A stretch of 64,000 nucleotides of DNA from Wocania_A sp965224845. GTDB taxonomy: Bacteria > Bacteroidota > Bacteroidia > Flavobacteriales > Flavobacteriaceae. Where the stretch lies: assembly GCA_965224845.1 (NCBI GenBank), contig CBDDAJ010000036.1, positions 62,001 through 126,000 on the forward strand. Direction: 5' to 3'. The notes below the pieces were generated by a model. The model did no database searches. It was not told the origin of the DNA and saw only the letters and a program-made list of their open reading frames with translations. This document shows, one piece after another, positions 53,297 through 62,190 of this stretch. Made by a program: the position numbers and the translations under genes. The number at the start of each line of letters is the position of its first letter. The first letter of the stretch is position 1.

Positions 53297-54127
53297 ATGA
53301 AAGCATCCATAATTGCAATAGCCTTAATACTAGCGGTAAGTTCGAAGAGCTATACCCAGAGTTATCAAGAGAAGTATAAAGCCGATATATGTCAATGCAT
53401 CGAAGCAGAAAAAGCTGATGTAAAACATCTTGAAAGCTCTTTTGAAAAATGTTTTAAAAAACATATTACCAAATATGCTGTTTCAATCGATGCAGAGATT
53501 AAAGAAGCTAATAGCACTCAAAAGTATGTTAAAGGACAAAAAGCAAGATTGGAGCTTAAACAGAAATTTAAATACGAGCTTGTTAATTCCTGCAATTATT
53601 ACTTCAATACCCTTAATAATGCCCGACAACTTGTTTTAAAAAAATTACGAGCGCTCCCTGTTGATTCTACCGAACTGGAAAAGCAAAACCAAAACGTGGC
53701 TTTAAAACCTCATTGGCAAAACTATTTTTCCAGAGCACAGGTTTATTTTAAACTCGGCCGTTTAAAAAAGGCTGAGCAGGATTTATTAGAAAGTTTAAAA
53801 ATAAACCCTTATGGAAAAATGCCTTTATATGTAAGAAAAGAGATGCTTCTTCTTGCTTGGGTTTTAGAAGAACAAAATAGATTTAATGAAGCTATAGAAA
53901 TTTATAACAAAATCTCTATTGGTAAAATAGATTCAGAGGTCGATATATTAAAAACTATTGTTAAACGAAGACAAGGCAATAAATACAATTCTAGTAAAGT
54001 AACTATAAAACAAACAATAAATAAGAATAAAAAACTAACCCCTCTTAAAAAAACAGAAGCTACTAAAAATAAAGCATCCAAACCAAAGGACTCTATTCAA
54101 TCATTAAAAAAGCTCTTTAAATTATAA
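53297..54127 (+). CDS. Exported TPR-like protein with basic C-terminal tail
   Basis: The 276-residue protein has a signal peptide (ending SSKSYTQ), an N-terminal region with Cys residues (KADICQCIEAEK, SFEKCFKKHI, NSCNYYF) and TPR-like helices (YFSRAQVYFKLGRLKKAEQD, NRFNEAIEIYNKI). A Lys-rich linker follows and the protein ends SLKKLFKL. The next gene's product ends almost the same way (GLRKLFKLN), which suggests a shared interaction or processing motif. No family name can be given. Gap to the next gene is 2 bp. Confidence 0.65.
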   Translation: MKASIIAIALILAVSSKSYTQSYQEKYKADICQCIEAEKADVKHLESSFEKCFKKHITKYAVSIDAEIKEANSTQKYVKGQKARLELKQKFKYELVNSCNYYFNTLNNARQLVLKKLRALPVDSTELEKQNQNVALKPHWQNYFSRAQVYFKLGRLKKAEQDLLESLKINPYGKMPLYVRKEMLLLAWVLEEQNRFNEAIEIYNKISIGKIDSEVDILKTIVKRRQGNKYNSSKVTIKQTINKNKKLTPLKKTEATKNKASKPKDSIQSLKKLFKL

Positions 54128-54129
54128 TA

Positions 54130-54726
54130 GTGATAAAATTAAATTCAGTGAAAAATTATAAACCACACATACTTATTTACTGTTTCATTGTAATCCCGGT
54201 ATTAGGGCTTTCTCAAAACAAGGCATACGATATTGAAGTTCCCTTTGCTGTAATTGAAAAACCACCCATATATCCGGGTTGTGAAAAACTTACAGAAATA
54301 TCTCAACTCAAGCGATGCTTTTCGGAAAAGATTGCCAATCATGTGAATACAAAATTTAATGTGAATACTATCGTAGAAAAAAAAGAGCGAATACACATAA
54401 TATTTAAAATAGATGAAACAGGAAAACCCAGGGATATAAGAGCAAGAGCCTCAAATAGACTTTTAGAAGCGCAGGCAATACTAATAATTAAACAACTTCC
54501 AAAAATAACCCCTGGTTATCAAAGAGGTAAACCCGTAATAGTTCCTTACGCCTTACCCATAACTTTGATGCCTTCTCCTGTTAACCAAACAACAAAGGCC
54601 AGCATACAAAAAGAAGAAAAAAGAAAGGCTGTAAATACCAAAAAAAAGAAAAAGGGGACTCATAATATAAAAAAGGAAAAGGATACTACTCATTCAGGAT
54701 TAAGAAAGCTTTTTAAGTTAAACTAA
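54130..54726 (+). CDS. TonB C-terminal-domain-like exported protein
   Basis: The 198-residue protein has a hydrophobic N-terminal signal (HILIYCFIVIPVLGLSQ). The segment VPFAVIEKPPIYPGCEKL is the typical lead into the TonB C-terminal domain of Bacteroidetes TonB proteins, and IHIIFKIDETGKPRDIRARA with LPKITPGYQRGKPVIVPYAL is the rest of that fold. The usual membrane anchor plus Pro-rich spacer is replaced by a cleavable-looking signal, and the C-terminus carries a Lys-rich tail ending GLRKLFKLN. The start is GTG at 54130, or GTG at 54148 (MKNYKPH). It is probably not a working TonB, but a periplasmic protein reusing the domain. Confidence 0.65.
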   Translation: MIKLNSVKNYKPHILIYCFIVIPVLGLSQNKAYDIEVPFAVIEKPPIYPGCEKLTEISQLKRCFSEKIANHVNTKFNVNTIVEKKERIHIIFKIDETGKPRDIRARASNRLLEAQAILIIKQLPKITPGYQRGKPVIVPYALPITLMPSPVNQTTKASIQKEEKRKAVNTKKKKKGTHNIKKEKDTTHSGLRKLFKLN

Positions 54727-54762
54727 CACATACACTTTTATTAATTAATTAAAAATAATACT

Positions 54763-56586
54763 ATGAAAACAAAATTACTTTTACTTTTTCTATACACTAC
54801 ATTTTTTAACTTATCTTATTCCCAAATCAACACCTTAATTGAAGGTAAGGGAACCATTTCTTCTGGTGTTATAGCAATAAATGATTTAACTATCGACAAT
54901 AAAGGCAACCAAATAGTTGTTGGCAGAGTCAGTCATATTAATAATTTTAATAATGATTTCGATCCTGGAATTGGCGTCTATGAATTACCAAATATAAACT
55001 CTTTATCAGGAACTGCAGGGTTTGTTGCATCTTATTCAAAAACAGGAGAGTTAAACTATGCTTTTCAAATTACAGATGCAGATATAAAACCCAGTGCAAA
55101 TTGCATTTTAGTTGAATCAGATAACGCAAATAATATTTATACTTTTGGTGCATTCACCGGAAAAGCAGATTTTGATGGAAGTAATGGTATACAAGAACTT
55201 AGTAATGCTACTATTTTTACAACTGGGAATTTTCTATCGTCTTATGATGAAAATGGAAACATAAGGTTTGCTATACCTTTTCCTGCAAACTCCTTGTCTA
55301 ATCCATTTACAACAATTCCTAAAATTTTAAGTGTAGATGGAGACGGAAACAGTTATTTGTTATTCTCGTATGGTGGGTCTTTTGATTTTGATCACGGATC
55401 AGGGGAATATATATTCCCGTTTTTTTCTAACCATGTTTTGTCTTACGATTCTAATGGTAACTTTCGTTTTGGATATCAAGTCCCTTTTCAAACTGACGCA
55501 ATAGGATGTAACATTTCTGGAAATTACTTCATAGCGGGTACTTTAAATGAATCTACAGACGGGACTCTCGATTTCGACCCAAGCAATAACGTTTTTACTT
55601 TAGGAAATGTTGACAATAGTTCTTTCTTTTTCGCTTCTTATACAAAAAATGGTACTTTAAATTTTGTGAAAGACATTAAAGGTCCAAATGCTGCTCCAGT
55701 TAGAATTATAGGAAATGAGAACAATATTTTTTTAGCAGGTGAACTTGGTGCTGGTACAGTAGACTTTGATCCAAGTGCTAACACGAGTAATGTCACTGTT
55801 AGTGGTTTTGAACCCGATACAGGTGATATGTTTTTTGCTAAATACACAAATAACGGTGACTTGGTTTTTGCCAACGCAATACAAGATAAAGTAGGTAATG
55901 TTTCATCAGAAATAATCACAGATTTCGAAATAGATATGGATGAAAATATTTATATAACCGGTAGTTTATTAAAAGGCATAATTGATTTTGATTTATCAAG
56001 TGGAGTTGCCGAAGTAAACGGAGGAGTTGGAGGCAATAGTAGTACTCCCGGCGATTTATTTATTGCTTCTTATGACAGCAACGGTGATTATAAATTTGCT
56101 TATGCTGTTGTTTCTTTTATTAATCACAGTATTTTAGAAACTGACCCCAATTGCTCATATTATTATTTATCTGGGAATTTTCAATTTGAAAATTCAAGTT
56201 TTGAGTTTTTCCAAGAAGGCACTCCTTTTCAAATTACAACTGGCGAGAACACTTCTGGGGGTTTAACAACTGGTTTTATAACAAAAATTGAAGAAGGAGA
56301 AATAGTAAATGGCTCTTGTAGTATATTATCTGCTAATGAAAATTTTGATTTACTCGCTAAAACAAAATTGTTCCCTACTCCTATAAATAATGAATTAAGA
56401 ATTGAGTTTATAAACAAGAACACTAAAATTTTAAAAACAGAAATTTTTAATACACTCGGGCAAACTGTTTACTTAAGTACCGAAAACAAAAAAGTCATTG
56501 AATTATCAACTCTAAAAAGTGGTATATACATTTTAAATTTAAAAACTAACCTAGGCGAAGCGTCATTTAAAATAGCTAAGAAATAA
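54763..56586 (+). CDS. Secreted repeat protein with T9SS type A sorting domain
   Basis: The 607-residue protein has a signal peptide (ending FNLSYSQ) and about seven propeller-like repeats built on DFDPGIG / ADFDGSNG / DFDPSNN motifs followed by FFASYTKNGTLNFV or FLSSYDENGNIRFA strands. The last ~75 residues (KLFPTPINNELRIEF, KTEIFNTLGQTVYLS, GIYILNLKTNLGEASFKIAK) are a T9SS type A sorting domain. It is likely a surface or released protein of unknown binding specificity. It is last of the group starting at 52852 and is followed by a terminator. Confidence 0.85.
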   Translation: MKTKLLLLFLYTTFFNLSYSQINTLIEGKGTISSGVIAINDLTIDNKGNQIVVGRVSHINNFNNDFDPGIGVYELPNINSLSGTAGFVASYSKTGELNYAFQITDADIKPSANCILVESDNANNIYTFGAFTGKADFDGSNGIQELSNATIFTTGNFLSSYDENGNIRFAIPFPANSLSNPFTTIPKILSVDGDGNSYLLFSYGGSFDFDHGSGEYIFPFFSNHVLSYDSNGNFRFGYQVPFQTDAIGCNISGNYFIAGTLNESTDGTLDFDPSNNVFTLGNVDNSSFFFASYTKNGTLNFVKDIKGPNAAPVRIIGNENNIFLAGELGAGTVDFDPSANTSNVTVSGFEPDTGDMFFAKYTNNGDLVFANAIQDKVGNVSSEIITDFEIDMDENIYITGSLLKGIIDFDLSSGVAEVNGGVGGNSSTPGDLFIASYDSNGDYKFAYAVVSFINHSILETDPNCSYYYLSGNFQFENSSFEFFQEGTPFQITTGENTSGGLTTGFITKIEEGEIVNGSCSILSANENFDLLAKTKLFPTPINNELRIEFINKNTKILKTEIFNTLGQTVYLSTENKKVIELSTLKSGIYILNLKTNLGEASFKIAKK

Positions 56587-56610
56587 ACTGCTTATATATT
56601 GTGTGTTATA

Positions 56611-56645
56611 AACACGTTATCTCTTTAAGTTAACGTGTTTTTTAT
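56611..56645 (+). terminator. Terminator after the T9SS repeat protein gene
   Basis: AACACGTTA (56611-56619) pairs with TAACGTGTT (56631-56639), followed by a T-run to 56643 on the plus strand. It overlaps the last bases of the convergent fbp gene. Confidence 0.75.
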
Positions 56646-57649
56646 TGTGCCTCTCGCATAAAAGCTTCACATTTTTCAACCATATTTTTACTTCCGCAAA
56701 CAAAAGGAACACGCTGGTGTAATTCGGTTGGCTCTATATCCATTATTCTTGTAAAGCCATCACTAGCTTTTGCATTAGCTTGTTCAGCTAAAAACGCCAT
56801 AGGGTTACATTCGTATAATAAACGTAGTTTCCCGTTAGAATTCATTGAACTTTTTGGGTATAAGTAAATCCCTCCTTTAATCATATTTCGGTGAAAATCG
56901 GACACTAAAGACCCTATATACCTTGAAGTATATGGGCGGTCTCCTTCTTCTTTTTGGCAATATTTAATATAATCTTTTATCCCCTGTGGGAAGTGAATAT
57001 AATTCCCTTCGTTAACCGAATAAATTTTTCCATCTTTAGGGAATTGCATATCGGGGTGCGATAAATAAAACGTACCAATGGCTGGGTTTAAAGTAAAACC
57101 ATTAACACCATCACCAGTAGTATAAACCAACATGGTTGATGTACCATAAATAACATATCCTGCAGCAACTTGTTGGCTTCCTTTTTGTAAAAAATCATCT
57201 AAAGTAACCGGAGTTCCCACCGGGGTTACACGCCTGTAAACCGAAAAAATAGTGCCTACAGAAACATTAACATCAATATTTGAAGACCCGTCTAAGGGGT
57301 CAATTAATACCACATATTTATTTTGGTTATTTTCGTCCTGACTGTTAATTGAAATAAAATCGTCTTCTTCTTCACTTGCAATACCACAAACTATATTTCT
57401 CTTTGTAAGGGTTTGTATAAACTTATCGTTTGCATATACATCTAACTTTTGTTGGTCTTCTCCTTGTATATTAGTATCGCCAACGGCACCAATAATATCT
57501 ACTAATCCTGCTTTATTAACTTCATGGTTTACAACCTTTGCAGCCAATCGGATAGAATTAATAAGTCGAGATAACTCTCCCGAACTATATTTAAATGAGG
57601 TTTGATTTTCAATAATAAACTCTCCTAAAGTTTGATTTTTTCTAGACAT
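56642..57649 (-). CDS. fbp: Fructose-1,6-bisphosphatase class I
   Basis: The enzyme removes the 1-phosphate of fructose 1,6-bisphosphate in gluconeogenesis. The 335-residue product starts MSRKNQTLGEFIIENQ; the TTG 24 bp upstream was rejected because ATG 57649 matches homologues. The metal-binding signature VLIDPLDGSSNIDVNVSVGT is intact, as are ASEEEDDF (Glu ligands), GGIYLYPKSSMNSNGKLRLL and ECNPMAFLAEQA. It is a single gene, divergent from the GNAT acetyltransferase. Confidence 0.95.
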   Translation of the reverse strand: MSRKNQTLGEFIIENQTSFKYSSGELSRLINSIRLAAKVVNHEVNKAGLVDIIGAVGDTNIQGEDQQKLDVYANDKFIQTLTKRNIVCGIASEEEDDFISINSQDENNQNKYVVLIDPLDGSSNIDVNVSVGTIFSVYRRVTPVGTPVTLDDFLQKGSQQVAAGYVIYGTSTMLVYTTGDGVNGFTLNPAIGTFYLSHPDMQFPKDGKIYSVNEGNYIHFPQGIKDYIKYCQKEEGDRPYTSRYIGSLVSDFHRNMIKGGIYLYPKSSMNSNGKLRLLYECNPMAFLAEQANAKASDGFTRIMDIEPTELHQRVPFVCGSKNMVEKCEAFMREAQ

Positions 57650-57745
57650 GAAAACGACTTTTTGTTTGTGCAAATATCTATTAATTTTTAACTAACTACA
57701 ACGTTTTCGTAAAAGATTAATGGGGTTAAATATTTAACTTTAAGT

Positions 57746-57753
57746 TATATTTG
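57746..57753 (+). promoter_or_regulatory. -7 promoter box for the GNAT-aspartokinase group
   Basis: TATATTTG matches the TAnnTTTG consensus 16 bp before the ATG at 57770. No convincing -33 TTTG is visible; a TTAAATATTTAA palindrome (57726-57737) sits in the spacer. Confidence 0.45.
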
Positions 57754-57769
57754 AAATTATTTATAAAAT

Positions 57770-58258
57770 ATGAATTACAAAATAAGACATGCTACCAGGA
57801 ATGATATGGTAGATGTGCTCGATTTAATAAAGGAATTGGCACATTTTGAAAAAGAAGAAAACGCTGTTGAAGTGACTGTCGAGGACTTACAAAGAGATGG
57901 GTTTGGGAAGAGTCCAGCATTTCATTGTTTTGTTGCAGAAATTGATAATAAAATAGAAGGTTTGGCATTAGTATACAACCGCTATTCGACATGGAAAGGA
58001 AAAATAATTCATTTGGAAGATCTAATTGTAAGTGAAAAAATGAGGGGTTCTGGCTTAGGAACCGCCCTATTAGATGAAGTTGTTAAATATGGGCATGATT
58101 TGGGTGTAAAACGCATAAACTGGGAAGTAATTGACTGGAATGAACCTGCCATTTCTTTTTATGAGAAAAAAGGAGCTAAGGTTTTACGGGATTGGGATGT
58201 GGTACAATTAAGTGAAGAAGGCATTAAAAATTACATAGCAAATATTAATAAATTATAA
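57770..58258 (+). CDS. GNAT N-acetyltransferase, diamine/SSAT-like
   Basis: The 162-residue protein starts like spermidine/spermine acetyltransferases (YKIRHATRNDMVDVLDLIKE, LAHFEKEENAVEVTVEDLQR). It contains the acetyl-CoA loop EKMRGSGLGTALLDEVV and the conserved INWEVIDWNEPAISFYEKKG. It should acetylate a polyamine or similar small amine in the cytoplasm; substrate unproved. It is 64 bp upstream of aspartate kinase. Confidence 0.83.
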   Translation: MNYKIRHATRNDMVDVLDLIKELAHFEKEENAVEVTVEDLQRDGFGKSPAFHCFVAEIDNKIEGLALVYNRYSTWKGKIIHLEDLIVSEKMRGSGLGTALLDEVVKYGHDLGVKRINWEVIDWNEPAISFYEKKGAKVLRDWDVVQLSEEGIKNYIANINKL

Positions 58259-58322
58259 ACCCTATTATTTACCCCCTCGGGAGCAGTCTAGAGGTTATAA
58301 TGTTGTTTAATAAAAGAAAATA

Positions 58323-59573
58323 ATGCAGGTATTTAAATTTGGTGGTGCTTCGGTTAAAGATGCAAATGGTGTAAAAAACTTAGTAGCGGTTTTAAAAAAA
58401 GTAGGTTATAAAAACACTTTAATTGTTGTTTCGGCAATGGGAAAAACCACCAATGCTATTGAGCTTGTTCTAAAAAATTATTTTAATAATAAAGCTGAGT
58501 TACAAAGTACCCTCCAAGATGTTAAAAAGTTTCACAATGAAATCCTGTTAGCGCTATTTGAAAATGAAACCCATCCCATATTTAAAAAAGTATTGGCGCT
58601 TTTTGATGAACTAAATCGTTTTTTAGAAACCAATAAATCTCCAGATTACAACTTTGTTTATGATCAAACCATTGGCTATGGCGAATTAATTTCTACCACA
58701 ATTATTAGCGACTATTTAAATACTGTTGGGATAAAAAATAATTGGATAGATGTTAGAACCCAAATAAAAACCGATAATTATTACAGGCGTGCTAATGTAA
58801 ATTGGAAAGAAACACAAAGCCTTATTTCGTCACAATTTAACCCATCTATTTTAAATATTACGCAAGGGTTTTTAGGTAGCGACTCCAACAATTTCACAAC
58901 AACATTAGGAAGAGAGGGTAGCGATTATACGGCTGCTATTTACGCTTACTGCTTAAATGCCAAAAGTGTAACCATTTGGAAAGATGTTCCAGGCGTTTTA
59001 AATGCCGATCCGCGATATTTTGAAAACGCACAGCTGCTTAACAAAATATCTTATAGGGAAGCCATAGAATTAGCTTTTTACGGGGCCTCTGTAATTCATC
59101 CAAAAACATTGCAACCCTTGCAAGGTAAAGAAATTCAGTTGCATGTAAAATCTTTTTTAAACCCCGAACAACCAGGAACTCTGGTTGGTAAAAACACCAC
59201 TCTAGAGCCCATGATCCCTTGTTTTATTCTAAAGAAAAACCAGGTACTCATTTCCTTATCATCTTTAGATTTTTCATACATTGTTGAAGACAATATTAGT
59301 CATATATTTAAGTTATTACATCAATATAAAATGAAGGTTGATGTTATTCAAAATTCGGCCATTAGTTTTTCGGTTTGTGTAGATAATATCTATAATAACC
59401 TTGAAAAATTATTGCACCGGTTAAAATCAAAATTTAAAGTAACATGTACCAAAAATGTGTCTCTTTATACTATTAGGCATTATAATAACAATGCTATAAA
59501 GCAAATAGAAACTGGTAAGACCGTGTTATTAAAACAGTTAACCCAAGAAACAGTACAAATAGTAACTAAATAG
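58323..59573 (+). CDS. Aspartate kinase (monofunctional)
   Basis: The 416-residue enzyme phosphorylates aspartate for lysine, threonine and methionine synthesis. QVFKFGGASVKDANGV is the kinase start motif, TTLGREGSDYTAAIYAY the nucleotide/aspartate site and WKDVPGVLNADPRYF the second signature. The C-terminal ~110 residues hold ACT-type regulatory sequence (VLISLSSLDFSYIVEDN, MKVDVIQNSAISFSVCVDN). It is not fused to homoserine dehydrogenase. The acyltransferase gene follows after 22 bp. Confidence 0.9.
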   Translation: MQVFKFGGASVKDANGVKNLVAVLKKVGYKNTLIVVSAMGKTTNAIELVLKNYFNNKAELQSTLQDVKKFHNEILLALFENETHPIFKKVLALFDELNRFLETNKSPDYNFVYDQTIGYGELISTTIISDYLNTVGIKNNWIDVRTQIKTDNYYRRANVNWKETQSLISSQFNPSILNITQGFLGSDSNNFTTTLGREGSDYTAAIYAYCLNAKSVTIWKDVPGVLNADPRYFENAQLLNKISYREAIELAFYGASVIHPKTLQPLQGKEIQLHVKSFLNPEQPGTLVGKNTTLEPMIPCFILKKNQVLISLSSLDFSYIVEDNISHIFKLLHQYKMKVDVIQNSAISFSVCVDNIYNNLEKLLHRLKSKFKVTCTKNVSLYTIRHYNNNAIKQIETGKTVLLKQLTQETVQIVTK

Positions 59574-59595
59574 TTTATTTAGTACATTTACAGTT

Positions 59596-61425
59596 ATGAC
59601 CAAACAACAAAATACGGGATTGGTAACAGCAAAAGAAGTAGCCAAAGCCATACAGTTAGGAAAGTATGGATTTATTGGTACTTTTTTGGGTTGGATTTTA
59701 ATGAAAGTTCTCAAAATATCCACACTTAATAAGATATACAATAGAAACAAACATTTAAGCCATTTAGAGTTTTTAAATGGCATTTTAGATGAGTTTCAAA
59801 TTAAATTTGAAATCCCGGAAGAAGACTTAAAACGGCTTCCTAAAAATGGAGCTTATATCACGGTTTCTAACCATCCGCTTGGTGGTATTGATGGCATTTT
59901 ACTTTTAAAATTGATGCTGGAGCAACGTAGTGATTTTAAAATTATAGCTAATTTTTTATTACACCGCATTGAGCCCATGAAACCTTACATTATGCCTGTA
60001 AATCCTTTTGAAGACAGAAAGGATGTAAAGTCTAGTATTGCCGGTTTTAAAAATGCAATTCGTCACTTAAGAGATGGACATCCATTAGGGATCTTTCCTG
60101 CTGGCGAAGTTTCTACCTATCGCGATGGTAAATTAGTGGTAGATAAACCTTGGGAAGAAGCGGCCATGAAACTCGCACAAAAAGCCGAAGTTCCTATCGT
60201 TCCTATTTATTTTCACGCAAAAAACAGTAAGCTTTTTTATAAGCTTTCTAAAATTAGCGATACGTTTAGAACGGCTAAACTACCTTCTGAATTATTAACC
60301 CAAAAACGACGCGTTATTAAAGTGCGTATTGGTAAAGCAATTTCTGTAAACGATCAAAAAGAATACCCTACATTAGATGAGTTTTCTGGTTTTTTAAGAC
60401 GAAAAACTTATATGCTATCGAATGCTTTCGAAGAAAAATCGAAAATTTTAGATAATCTTTCATCAACACTTAAAACACCTAAAACCCCTAAGCGCATAGT
60501 TACTCCTGTTGACTCGTCATTAATGCTTGCCGAGGTAGAATTGCTAAAAAACGAAGATTGTAAGCTGCTTACCAGTAAGAATTACGAAGTGTATTTGGCA
60601 CCAGCTAAAAGCATTCCTAATATATTAAGAGAGATTGGTCGTTTGCGTGAAATTACTTTTCGTGAGGTTGGCGAAGGCACAAACGAATCTATTGATCTAG
60701 ATGATTTTGATAGTTATTATCACCATATGTTTTTATGGGACAACGAAAACAATATAATAGCAGGCGCCTATAGAATGGGCTTAGGTTCTAAAATTTTTGA
60801 GCGTTATGGTATAGACGGCTTTTATCTGCAAGACCTGTTTAGATTTGAACCCGAGTTATACAAAATGATGAGTCAATCTATTGAGCTAGGTCGTGCTTTT
60901 ATTATAAAAGAATACCAGCAAAAACCAATGCCTTTATTTTTACTTTGGAAAGGTATTGTGCACACCACCCTACGTTTTCCTGAACATCAATTTTTAATTG
61001 GAGGTGTAAGTATTAGCAATCAGTTTTCAAATTTCTCTAAATCATTGATGATTGAGTTTATGAAATCGCATTATTACGACCCATATATTGCGCAATATGT
61101 ACATCCTAAAAAAGAGTTTAAAGTTAAGCTAAAAGATGCCGATAAAGACTTTGTTTTTGATGCCACAGAAGCCGATTTAAATAAGTTCGATAAAATTATT
61201 GACGAAGTAGAACCTGGTGCTTTACGTTTGCCTGTACTGCTTAAAAAGTATATAAAACAAAATGCACGCCTGGTAGCCTTTAATGTCGATCCACTTTTTA
61301 ACAATGCTGTTGATGGCTTAATGTACATTAAAATTGCCGATCTGCCCGACAGTACCGTTCGCCCCGTTATGGAAGAGTTTCAAGCCGAATTAGAACGTAA
61401 GTTTATGGAAAATAATGGGGCTTAA
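59596..61425 (+). CDS. olsF: Bifunctional acyltransferase, OlsF-like (aminolipid synthesis)
   Basis: The 609-residue protein joins two acyltransferase domains. The N-terminal half (about 60-290) is PlsC-like, with SNHPLGGIDG (variant of the NHx4D motif) and GIFPAGEVSTYRDGK. The C-terminal half (about 310-600) is GNAT/OlsB-like (EIGRLREITFREVGEGTNES, AGAYRMGLGSKIFERYGIDG, SIELGRAFIIKEYQQKPMPL). This matches OlsF, described in Serratia and Flavobacterium, which makes ornithine lipids from ornithine in two acylations. The amino acid acylated here (ornithine, glycine or other) cannot be told. It is 22 bp after aspartate kinase. Confidence 0.78.
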   Translation: MTKQQNTGLVTAKEVAKAIQLGKYGFIGTFLGWILMKVLKISTLNKIYNRNKHLSHLEFLNGILDEFQIKFEIPEEDLKRLPKNGAYITVSNHPLGGIDGILLLKLMLEQRSDFKIIANFLLHRIEPMKPYIMPVNPFEDRKDVKSSIAGFKNAIRHLRDGHPLGIFPAGEVSTYRDGKLVVDKPWEEAAMKLAQKAEVPIVPIYFHAKNSKLFYKLSKISDTFRTAKLPSELLTQKRRVIKVRIGKAISVNDQKEYPTLDEFSGFLRRKTYMLSNAFEEKSKILDNLSSTLKTPKTPKRIVTPVDSSLMLAEVELLKNEDCKLLTSKNYEVYLAPAKSIPNILREIGRLREITFREVGEGTNESIDLDDFDSYYHHMFLWDNENNIIAGAYRMGLGSKIFERYGIDGFYLQDLFRFEPELYKMMSQSIELGRAFIIKEYQQKPMPLFLLWKGIVHTTLRFPEHQFLIGGVSISNQFSNFSKSLMIEFMKSHYYDPYIAQYVHPKKEFKVKLKDADKDFVFDATEADLNKFDKIIDEVEPGALRLPVLLKKYIKQNARLVAFNVDPLFNNAVDGLMYIKIADLPDSTVRPVMEEFQAELERKFMENNGA

Positions 61426-61586
61426 AAACGGCATATAAATTTGTCATGGCAAGAACCAAGAACCTGCAATCTTTTTTTAATTTCTAAATTGATTTAGAAA
61501 CCAATTATTCTTAAAACACAATTTTTATTCACATCAACCGCGTAAAACAAGTGGAATAATTTTCTTATTAAAATTGTAGGAAAAAA

Positions 61587-61617
61587 TTGTATCATGTTGT
61601 TATTTTTCTTATATTTG
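61587..61617 (+). promoter_or_regulatory. Flavobacterial promoter for the small exported-protein genes
   Basis: TTG (61587-61589), a 20-bp spacer and TATATTTG (61610-61617) match the -33/-7 consensus. The transcript would start near 61623, leaving about 240 nt before the ATG at 61865. Confidence 0.55.
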
Positions 61618-61734
61618 ATATGTTCAAAAAAGCAAAGTTTTGTTTTAGTCTATACAGAATGATGTTTTTTAAACAAACGTTGCAACAAATCAGCGCTGAT
61701 TATTTCTTAAATAATAGCAAAATGGTTTATGTTT

Positions 61735-61800
61735 TAGACTGCTTAAACCAACAAAAATAGACTGGAATTTTATAGACTGGAATTTAGACTGCATAGACTG
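61735..61800 (+). repeat. Five TAGACTG heptamers in a 5' leader
   Basis: TAGACTG occurs at 61735, 61758, 61773, 61785 and 61794, with spacing shrinking from 23 to 9 bp; two copies are followed by GAATTT. It may be a protein- or RNA-binding array, or a slippage product. Confidence 0.5.
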
Positions 61801-61864
61801 AACACGTATTTAGTTTAACCAATTGGCTATTATTAATATAGCGAGTTTAAAATTTTTAGAAATT

Positions 61865-62161
61865 ATGAGAAATTTGTTTTTTGCACTAGCTTTTATGCTG
61901 GCAGGAACTTTTGCTTTTGCGAGTAATACTATTGAACCTAATATTATTACTAAAGTTAAATCTGATGTTAAAATTCTTGATACTTTAAATGCGGTAGATG
62001 CAATTTTAGTTGAAGAAATATATATGTTTAAACAATGCCATGTTACAATCAAAGGGGAGATTAATGGTAAAAAGGTAGATCTTGACATAACTTTCACTAG
62101 TGATTCAGGAAGTTGTATTAAAGACACGGTAAAGCTTCTTAAAGAATTAGCTGAGAAATAA
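61865..62161 (+). CDS. Small exported two-cysteine protein (paralogue 1)
   Basis: The 98-residue product has a signal peptide (MRNLFFALAFMLAGTFAFA) and a small mature domain. The C-terminal half reads QCHVTIKGEINGKKVDLDIT, then SGSCIKDTVKLLKELAEK. I chose ATG 61865; an upstream TTG at 61823 would bury the signal peptide. The same pattern (C-x-V/I-x-I-K/R-G ... G-x-x-V-D-x-x-I-T ... C ... LE/AEK) occurs in the next gene 29 bp downstream, so the two are paralogues, and the two Cys may form a disulfide. Function unknown. Confidence 0.65.
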   Translation: MRNLFFALAFMLAGTFAFASNTIEPNIITKVKSDVKILDTLNAVDAILVEEIYMFKQCHVTIKGEINGKKVDLDITFTSDSGSCIKDTVKLLKELAEK

Positions 62162-62190
62162 AATAGTTAGTTAAAATTAAACAATTTCAG

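Larger units (their letters stand above)
61426..61864. other. Intergenic region with a long predicted 5' leader
   Basis: This 439-bp gap contains a good flavobacterial promoter (61587-61617), implying a leader of about 240 nt for the downstream small exported protein, and five TAGACTG words near its end (61735-61800). No convincing gene is present; a 46-codon frame at 61620-61760 starts upstream of the predicted transcript start. Confidence 0.5.

Noticed and set aside
57650..57673. TTG start for fbp
   Set aside because: ATG 57649 gives MSRKNQTLGEF as in homologues.
58261..58322. GC-rich patch before aspartate kinase as a tRNA or riboswitch
   Set aside because: Only a short CCTC/GAGG pairing is visible; too short for a tRNA and no lysine-riboswitch-like structure could be recognised.
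61620..61760. 46-codon plus-strand frame in the leader before the small exported proteins
   Set aside because: Its ATG lies before the transcription start predicted from the TATATTTG box, and its composition is unremarkable. I cannot exclude expression from another promoter.
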